NCBI GenBank assembly: GCA_003486945.1
Contig: DNFL01000295.1
Span: 1 to 11,160 of the forward strand
Source of the DNA: Hyphomonas sp.
GTDB taxonomy: Bacteria > Pseudomonadota > Alphaproteobacteria > Caulobacterales > Hyphomonadaceae
Direction: 5' to 3'
DNA: 11,160 nucleotides
The notes beneath the pieces were generated by a model. That model made no database searches and was not told the DNA's origin. It saw only the letters and a list, made by a program, of their open reading frames with translations. The position numbers were made by a program, and so were the translations under genes. Shown here one piece after another: positions 6,084-11,160 of this stretch (positions within the stretch are counted from its first letter, which is position 1; each line of letters starts with the position of its first letter).

Positions 6084-8636
6084 ATGTACAGGCGCGCACA
6101 TTTTATCTGGACGCCGGATCAGCAGATCGACGAGACGGAAGTGTTCCGGACGCTGGTCCGGGACGGACCGAAGGACAGGCGCGATGGCCTCAATCGCTGG
6201 GTCTTTTTTCGCCGGGAGTTTTGTCTTGGCAGCGACCCGGTATCGGCAAAGCTAAGTATTACCGCCGACAGCCGGTACCTACTTTATGTGAACGGAGCCC
6301 GAATCGGCCGCGGCCCGCCGAGGTCTGCCGCACACGTCCGGCTCTATGACACATATGATCTCGGTAGCGTTCTGAAAGAGGGCACGAATGTCATTGCCGC
6401 CCTTGTCCATGTCTATGGACGCGACACGGCATGGTATGAAATTGGCCAGCGCTATCCACGATCCATATTCGGCGACGGCGGTCTCTGGGTTGAGGCGGAT
6501 GTCGTTCTTGCCGGCGAAACGTTCACTATACTGAGCGATGCGGACTGGAAGTGCCTGACATCGGATGCCTGGCGAGCAGACGCACCTGTGGCAGGCTGGG
6601 GACAGGGTTCTATTGAAGACGTCGATGGCAGACGCCTGCCCGAGGATTGGACACGCGCCGGTTTTGACGATTCTGAATGGACGGCGGCCCGGGAGATGGT
6701 GTGGGAAGGCATCGAGTATGAGCGCGCAATGGGCTGGGGACCTCATGAAGCCTTTCCGACCATCAAAGCAAGCGATCTGCCTGAACTATTACAAGAGGTG
6801 AACTATCCGGTCCATTTGGAGGGCATCTACGCCGTGACACCGGATGACACGAAGGATGTCGACCGGCGCATTTTTGAGGAAACCTTATCGCCAGCGCAAG
6901 CAGCAGCGTGTGAAAATGCCACGGCACTGCTCATCGAAGGGGATACCACGCTCATTCGGACGGTCGGGGACGAGGACACCAGCATACTCGTCGATTTTGG
7001 TCTGATTCATACAGGATATCCCTTTGTCGAATTTTTCGCCGAAGGTGGTGAGATCATCGAACTGGCCGCCTCGGAAAAGATTGCCGGCGACTATCAGGAA
7101 CCACGCCCGGACCTGCCGCGCATCGAACGCAGGACCCATCTCGACTGCGCTCAGATCTTCCGGTACCGGGCACGCCCCGGGCTGCAACTTTACGAAAAGT
7201 TCGACTGGACGGCGGTACGGTATCTTCAGCTCACGGTCAGAAATGCACCTAAGGGTATCTCGGTCAGGCGATTGGGTTCGGTTCGGACAGCCTATCCTGC
7301 GGGCGAAGCGGGACGGTTTGCCTGCTCAGACCCATTTTTCAACGAGCTCTGGAGGATTGGACGATACACGGCCCTGCAGTGCACACACGACGCCTGGTGC
7401 GACGGGCCTGGGCGAGAAAAGCGCCAATGGGTTGGCGATGGCCTCGTCCACTATCTCGTCAACGTTGCCGCATTCGGATGCGGCACAAACGCCGTAGATC
7501 GCCAGTTCCTTCGCGCCGCTGCCGATGCCCAGCGCCCTGACGGACTGCTCCAGATGTTTGCGCCCGGTGACCATCATCGGGACGGTGTTGCCATCGCTGA
7601 TTTTCCACTTCACTGGATCTGCGCGGCTGAACAATACCTTCAGTATACAGGTGACATCGATTTTGTCGCGACACTGTTTCCGGCGGTCCAGAAGGCGCTC
7701 CAATGGTATGAGCCGCACCGCGATGGCGACGGGCTTGTCGTAAATCCGCCTCTCTGGCGCTTCATCGAATGGGCAGCCCTGGACCGCTCTGGTGCGTCGG
7801 CGGCAATGAATGGACTTTATCTTCTCGCCCTGCAAGCTGCGGGCCGGATCGCCGAATCGCTCGAATATGGCCATGCGCGCAGCACCTATGCCCGCGAAGC
7901 GAAACGCGTGACGTCAGCGCTGCAAAATCGGATGTGGGACCCATCAAGGCAGCTCTATGCGGACGCCTCAGACCCTGCAACTGGACGTCTATCGAAGCGA
8001 TATTCCCAGCAGACCAACGCACTGATGGTTCTTGCCGGCGTCGCTCCGGAGGCGCTGCAGAACGGCATTCTTTCCCGGATCACTCAGCCCGAACATACGC
8101 GCGTCTCCCCCTTGCCTCCTGTCGTCACCGGCGATGCCGACTTCGACGAGGATCGTCATATTGTCCGTGCCAATACATACTTCGCGCATTTTCTGTACGA
8201 CGCGCTGATGAAAGCAGGACGTTGCCAGCAAGCACTGCAGTTCATGCGTGACAATCTGGGGCCGATGCTTTCGGCCGGCGCGGAGACCCTTTGGGAAAGC
8301 TATGACCCGAGCGCGAGCCTCTGCCACGCATTTTCAGCTTCGCCAGTCTACCATCTCTCCTCCGGCGTGCTTGGCGTACGCCCGATATCGCCAGGCTTCA
8401 GGACCTTTTCTGTTTGCCCGCTGGTCGGAGATCTGGACTGGGCTGAGGGAACCTTTCCAACGCCGTCCGGGGGCATTGATGTCAGCTGGAAGCTTGACGG
8501 AGACCAGCTGGATATCAGCATAGCTTCACCAGAGGTGCTGACCGGAACTCTCGAAGCGCCCGAGGGCTGGATTTTGGAAACCGGAGGCGGCGCTTTCAGA
8601 CAGGCATCGCAGGCCCGGCTAATCCGCCGCAGGTGA
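6084..8636 (+). CDS. GH78 family alpha-L-rhamnosidase-like glycoside hydrolase
   Basis: The 850-residue protein has the layout of GH78: an N-terminal beta-sandwich lectin-like domain (about 40-250, with RYLLYVNGARIGRGP at 64-78), a second beta domain (about 290-400), an (alpha/alpha)6 catalytic barrel (about 405-760) and a C-terminal beta-sandwich starting near VLGVRPISPGF. The catalytic motif is D440-GPGR-E445-KRQWVG-D452. Its spacing equals Asp567/Glu572/Asp579 of Bacillus RhaB, where the Glu is the general acid. GAETLWESYD supplies E738 as the likely base. GH78 enzymes hydrolyse terminal alpha-L-rhamnosides by inversion. No signal peptide is present, so it probably acts on imported oligosaccharides or glycosides in the cytoplasm. 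The start is the ATG preceded by purine-rich GGGAAGAA (6069-6076). Because the neighbours look like L-fucose-type enzymes, the true sugar may not be rhamnose. The stop lies 6 bp from the end of the convergent aldo/keto reductase. Confidence 0.88.
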   Translation: MYRRAHFIWTPDQQIDETEVFRTLVRDGPKDRRDGLNRWVFFRREFCLGSDPVSAKLSITADSRYLLYVNGARIGRGPPRSAAHVRLYDTYDLGSVLKEGTNVIAALVHVYGRDTAWYEIGQRYPRSIFGDGGLWVEADVVLAGETFTILSDADWKCLTSDAWRADAPVAGWGQGSIEDVDGRRLPEDWTRAGFDDSEWTAAREMVWEGIEYERAMGWGPHEAFPTIKASDLPELLQEVNYPVHLEGIYAVTPDDTKDVDRRIFEETLSPAQAAACENATALLIEGDTTLIRTVGDEDTSILVDFGLIHTGYPFVEFFAEGGEIIELAASEKIAGDYQEPRPDLPRIERRTHLDCAQIFRYRARPGLQLYEKFDWTAVRYLQLTVRNAPKGISVRRLGSVRTAYPAGEAGRFACSDPFFNELWRIGRYTALQCTHDAWCDGPGREKRQWVGDGLVHYLVNVAAFGCGTNAVDRQFLRAAADAQRPDGLLQMFAPGDHHRDGVAIADFPLHWICAAEQYLQYTGDIDFVATLFPAVQKALQWYEPHRDGDGLVVNPPLWRFIEWAALDRSGASAAMNGLYLLALQAAGRIAESLEYGHARSTYAREAKRVTSALQNRMWDPSRQLYADASDPATGRLSKRYSQQTNALMVLAGVAPEALQNGILSRITQPEHTRVSPLPPVVTGDADFDEDRHIVRANTYFAHFLYDALMKAGRCQQALQFMRDNLGPMLSAGAETLWESYDPSASLCHAFSASPVYHLSSGVLGVRPISPGFRTFSVCPLVGDLDWAEGTFPTPSGGIDVSWKLDGDQLDISIASPEVLTGTLEAPEGWILETGGGAFRQASQARLIRRR

Positions 8637-8641
8637 GGCGG
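8624..8641. terminator. Weak hairpin at the convergent GH78/AKR ends
   Basis: CCGCC (8624-8628) and GGCGG (8637-8641) can pair around an 8-base loop that includes the GH78 stop codon, just before the AKR stop. The stem is only 5 bp and no T-tract follows on either strand, so a terminator role is uncertain. Confidence 0.2.
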
Positions 8642-8642
8642 C

Positions 8643-9674
8643 TTATGGTGTCGGGGCTGACGCGACAATGAGCCCTTCAGCCCGGAGTTCCTCCCAGAAT
8701 CCCGCAGGGATAGGGGCAACCAGATGCCGGACATTCTCCCGGACCTCTTCGGCACCGGCCGCGCCAGGGATGACACTGGCCACGATAGGATGGGCCAGGA
8801 CAAACTGAAGGGCAGCAGCCGGCAGTGCAACATCATGTTTCCGGCAGATCCGAACGATATTGCGAACCTTACTGATCATGTCTGCAGTGGCATCTGCGTA
8901 GTTATATTTGGCTTGGTCGACGGCCCCGGTCGCCAACATGCCGGAAGCGAACGGCGCGCCTATCACGACACCAACACCGCGTGCTTCGCATTCCGGAAAA
9001 CCTGCAAGAAGCGCTGACTGATCCAGCAGTGTATAAGGCATCGCGATCAGCAGGAAATCCACATCAAGGTCCATGGCCATCGGTGCGATCATGTCTCCTG
9101 TATTTACACCTGCCCCGATCGCGAGAATGTCACCGGCCCGCTTAAGCTCAGTCAGTGCTCTCATTCCTCCGGAAGTCAGGTGACGCCAGTGCGCGTCAAA
9201 GCCGACCTCATCAGCATGATAGCTGCGGTCCAGGTCATGGATAACCAGCAAATCGATACGATTGAGGCCGAGCCGCATAAGGCTGTCCTCGAAGGACCGC
9301 ATCACGCCCTCATAACCGTAATCGAAGCGCCACTCAAATGGCAGCCCGCCGGCCCAGGGCGCCGAGGAAAATGAAGACGTGTTGGCAGGCCGACGATAGA
9401 CGCGCCCCACCTTCGTACTCAGCATGAAAGCATCCCGCGGCTTTGATCGTAGAACTTCACCAAGACGATGCTCGCTCAGCCCGTGCCCATACCAGGGCGC
9501 CGTGTCGTAGTATCGGATACCGCCCAGCCATGCCGCCTCAACCGTTCCACGCGCTCGATCGTCGTCCAGTTTCTGATACAACTCGCCCAGATGGGCGGCG
9601 CCGAAACCGAAAGCCGGCACAGAGCAACCGGAACTCCCCAGCCGACGGGCGCCGGCCAAGCCTGACTTAATCAT
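8643..9674 (-). CDS. Aldo/keto reductase, L-fucose (D-threo-aldose) 1-dehydrogenase type
   Basis: The 343-residue protein is a full-length aldo/keto reductase barrel. The catalytic tetrad is visible: D57 in YYDTAPWYG, Y62 in the same motif, K88 in LSTKVGR and H146 in LLVIHDLD. The YDTAPWYG-GLSE-RLG pattern, the STKVGR motif and the IHDLD block place it with D-threo-aldose 1-dehydrogenase/L-fucose dehydrogenase and pyridoxal 4-dehydrogenase. These oxidise L-fucose, L-galactose, D-arabinose or pyridoxal to lactones with NAD(P)+. Start: ATG at 9674-9672, preceded on the minus strand by AAGGGGG at about 8 bp. It diverges from the lactonase-like amidohydrolase with a shared GntR-type operator between them, which fits lactone formation followed by lactone opening. 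The sugar-binding loops cannot be judged by eye, so the substrate is inferred. Confidence 0.87.
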   Translation of the reverse strand: MIKSGLAGARRLGSSGCSVPAFGFGAAHLGELYQKLDDDRARGTVEAAWLGGIRYYDTAPWYGHGLSEHRLGEVLRSKPRDAFMLSTKVGRVYRRPANTSSFSSAPWAGGLPFEWRFDYGYEGVMRSFEDSLMRLGLNRIDLLVIHDLDRSYHADEVGFDAHWRHLTSGGMRALTELKRAGDILAIGAGVNTGDMIAPMAMDLDVDFLLIAMPYTLLDQSALLAGFPECEARGVGVVIGAPFASGMLATGAVDQAKYNYADATADMISKVRNIVRICRKHDVALPAAALQFVLAHPIVASVIPGAAGAEEVRENVRHLVAPIPAGFWEELRAEGLIVASAPTP

Positions 9675-9703
9675 GTACCCGCCCCCTTCTCATCGACATC
9701 TTG

Positions 9704-9723
9704 ATTATATTGGTCCGACCATT
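9704..9723. promoter_or_regulatory. GntR-type operator O3 with divergent promoter
   Basis: ATTGGTCCGACCATT (9709-9723) matches the O1/O2 palindrome with one base changed in the right half. On the minus strand the operator abuts a perfect TATAAT (9709-9704), the -10 of the aldo/keto reductase gene; the same operator-then--10 order occurs at O1. On the plus strand TTGATT (9701-9706) and TTTAAC (9722-9727) could form a weak promoter for the amidohydrolase with the operator in the spacer. Binding would block both genes. Confidence 0.72.
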
Positions 9724-9747
9724 TAACCAGAATGAGGGAGGCAGGCA

Positions 9748-10695
9748 ATGCAGATCATCGATGCACACCACCACCTTTGGGATCTGTCGACCTGCGCCTA
9801 TCCGTGGCTGCAGTCCGCCAGTCCAGATGTTGGCTTCCTGGGTGACATTTCGGCGATCCGGAAAAGCTACACAAGTGCTGACTACCGCTCCGACATTGGC
9901 TCGCTCCCGGTGACAGGATCCGTCCATGTCCAGGCCGAACACGATCCTGCCGATCCTGTCGCAGAAACCCGCTGGCTTCAGGCGCAGGCCGACAGACCTG
10001 ATGGCGGCGGCTTTCCTCAAGCCATCGTCGCCTTCGCCGATTTCAGCAAAGGCAATGTAGAAGATATCCTCGCGCGCCATGCTGAGTTTCGCAATGTGCG
10101 CGGCATCCGGCAGATTCTGTCCCATCACCCGGACCCAACCTTCTCGCATGCAGACAGAGAATTCCTGAAGGATCCGCACTGGTGCGCACGGCTCTCAGCG
10201 CTGCGGACGCACAATTTCAGTTTCGACCTGCAGATCTATCCGCATCAGGTGGAAGATGCTCTTTCGCTCATCGATTCTAACCCAAGCATCCTGTTTGTTA
10301 TCAACCATGCCCTTGAACCCTGGAGTCAGTCGGACAACGTGATCGCGTGCTGGAGCGATGGCATAAAAAAGCTGGCACGGCGGGAAAACACAGTCGTGAA
10401 AATATCCGGACTCGGAATGTTCATCCGTCCGTTCAGCGAGGACGCCATTCGCTTCTATGTATTGGCATTGTTAGACATTTTCGGCGTCAACCGGTGCATG
10501 GTTGGCTCCAACTTCCCGGTTGACAAGATGTTCTGTTCTTACGGCGAAATATTCAGCGCATTCGACCGCATCACGCGGTCGCTGTCGACAACCGAACGCG
10601 AAGCGCTGTTTTCAAGGACAGCCGAGCGAACTTACAGACTCAGAGACCGACAGCCGGGCGCCTCCGAAATAGCCCCCTGCCAGCCAATCGGATGA
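9748..10695 (+). CDS. COG3618 amidohydrolase, probable sugar lactonase
   Basis: The 315-residue protein starts MQIIDAHHHLWDL, the H-x-H strand-1 metal motif of amidohydrolase family 2, followed by the YPWL typical of COG3618. Further landmarks are VHVQAEHDP (59-67), GIRQILSHHP (119-128), INHALEPW (185-192) and MVGSNFPVDK (251-260). COG3618 includes L-fucono-1,5-lactonase, L-rhamnono-1,4-lactonase and 2-pyrone-4,6-dicarboxylate hydrolase. The last motif reads GSN-F-P where the best-studied members have a catalytic Asp (GTD/GSDWP); Asn here occurs in some members but bears on mechanism. A strong ribosome binding site, GAGGGAGG (9734-9741), supports the ATG at 9748. Divergent pairing with the aldo/keto reductase suggests it opens the lactone that enzyme makes, in the cytoplasm. 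The symporter gene follows after 31 bp, probably in the same operon. Confidence 0.86.
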   Translation: MQIIDAHHHLWDLSTCAYPWLQSASPDVGFLGDISAIRKSYTSADYRSDIGSLPVTGSVHVQAEHDPADPVAETRWLQAQADRPDGGGFPQAIVAFADFSKGNVEDILARHAEFRNVRGIRQILSHHPDPTFSHADREFLKDPHWCARLSALRTHNFSFDLQIYPHQVEDALSLIDSNPSILFVINHALEPWSQSDNVIACWSDGIKKLARRENTVVKISGLGMFIRPFSEDAIRFYVLALLDIFGVNRCMVGSNFPVDKMFCSYGEIFSAFDRITRSLSTTEREALFSRTAERTYRLRDRQPGASEIAPCQPIG

Positions 10696-10726
10696 CCTCA
10701 TTTCAAGAAGGAAGGCGAATACGAAC

Positions 10727-11137
10727 TTGACCAGAAAGATTCCATCCGGGCTGACGACGGGCGTGAAACTGGCGTGGGCTGTAGGTGAACTACCTGTCGC
10801 CGTTTACGTTGTTCTGACGGTCGGGTTTCTGACTTTTTATGCAACCCAGGCGCTGGGCATCGAGCCATGGCTGGCCGGCGTGGTGCTCCTGATTCCACGC
10901 TTGTGGGACGCCTTCACCGATCCCCTGATGGGGGCGATGTCGGACCGCACGCGCAGCCCGATGGGTCGTCGGCGGCCGTACCTTCTTGCGGGCACCTTTC
11001 TACTTTCGGCCAGCGTACTGGCCCTGTTCTTTGCGCCCGCTGAAGCCTCACAGATGCAAAAGGCTGTCTACCTGCTGGTGACATTCTTCATCGCAAGCAC
11101 TGCAATCACAATCATGGACGAGTACGGCACGTCATAG
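10727..11137 (+). CDS. GPH-family sugar:cation symporter (MelB-like), 3' truncated by artefact
   Basis: The frame opens at TTG 10727 (MTRKIPSGLT), with AAGAAGGAAGG (10704-10714) upstream, and encodes the N-terminal 129 residues of a MelB-like symporter. The hallmark is RLWDAFTDPLMGAMSDRT (58-75) plus SPMGRRRPYLLAG (77-89). D61 and D65 match the two helix-II Asp residues that bind the coupling cation in MelB. At least four membrane segments are present. Trustworthy coding ends at 11113; the last residues MDEYGTS and the stop at 11135-11137 come from a fold-back artefact. Reading the last 47 bases on the other strand repeats IASTAITI and then gives YDVPYSS and the first bases of an M codon, the usual continuation in this family (full length about 450-500). 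The gene follows the lactonase and probably imports the sugar or glycoside used by this locus. Confidence 0.85.
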   Translation: MTRKIPSGLTTGVKLAWAVGELPVAVYVVLTVGFLTFYATQALGIEPWLAGVVLLIPRLWDAFTDPLMGAMSDRTRSPMGRRRPYLLAGTFLLSASVLALFFAPAEASQMQKAVYLLVTFFIASTAITIMDEYGTS

Positions 11138-11160
11138 ATTGTGATTGCAGTGCTTGCGAT
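11090..11160. repeat. Terminal inverted repeat: fold-back chimera at the contig end
   Basis: Bases 11137-11160 are the exact reverse complement of 11090-11113 (24 bp). The 23 bases between them, read on the minus strand, encode in the symporter's frame the expected continuation TAT GAC GTG CCG TAC TCG TCC AT (YDVPYSS, then the start of an M codon). So 11114-11160 is the opposite strand of the same locus joined back on itself. This is a typical amplification or assembly chimera and not a biological terminator. Confidence 0.88.

Noticed and set aside
11090..11160. Terminal inverted repeat as a telomere, IS end or transcription terminator
   Set aside because: The loop encodes the symporter continuation on the opposite strand, which a fold-back chimera explains fully; the repeat lies inside a coding region.

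Overview
The window looks like a complete contig from an alphaproteobacterium, probably a marine or aerobic one. This rests on the gene families (hexameric tyrosine-coordinated haem protein, MarR with a C-terminal cysteine motif, a carbohydrate locus with a GPH symporter), moderately high GC and GGAGG-type ribosome binding sites. No rRNA, tRNA or CRISPR array was seen. Both ends look artefactual. Bases 1-19 closely resemble the end of an Illumina adapter, and the last 47 bases are a fold-back copy of the sequence just before them.

Region A (20-3137) is a haem/redox module. A MarR-family regulator (minus strand, C-terminus cut off) diverges from a plus-strand operon: protoglobin, a His-rich exported protein of unknown family, a hexameric tyrosine-coordinated haem protein, a TlpA/peroxiredoxin-like thioredoxin-fold protein and a 2OG-Fe dioxygenase-like gene. 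The last four reading frames are linked by three ATGA stop/start overlaps. A near-perfect 19-bp palindrome sits in the divergent promoter. Haem proteins for O2/NO/peroxide, a thiol oxidoreductase and a cysteine-bearing repressor together suggest a gas or peroxide response; that role is inferred. The last gene is broken: after about 88 residues it runs into the C-terminal tail of an integrase-core transposase.

Region B (3138-4690) holds about 290 bp of scar sequence, then a TauE/SafE-type (TSUP) membrane transporter with an uncertain TTG start, then a short gap before a convergent gene.

Region C (4691-11137) is a deoxysugar catabolic locus: a Tat-type exported M19 dipeptidase-like protein (minus), a cytoplasmic GH78 alpha-L-rhamnosidase-like enzyme (plus), an aldo/keto reductase of the L-fucose/D-threo-aldose dehydrogenase type (minus), a COG3618 amidohydrolase resembling sugar lactonases (plus) and the start of a GPH-type sugar:cation symporter (plus). 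Both divergent intergenic regions carry the palindrome ATTGGT-N3-ACCAAT (three copies), which matches the operator of PdhR/LldR-like GntR regulators. The regulator itself is not in the window. The likely flow is uptake by the symporter, release of a deoxysugar by GH78, oxidation to a lactone and hydrolysis to an aldonate; whether the sugar is L-fucose, L-rhamnose or another cannot be settled here.
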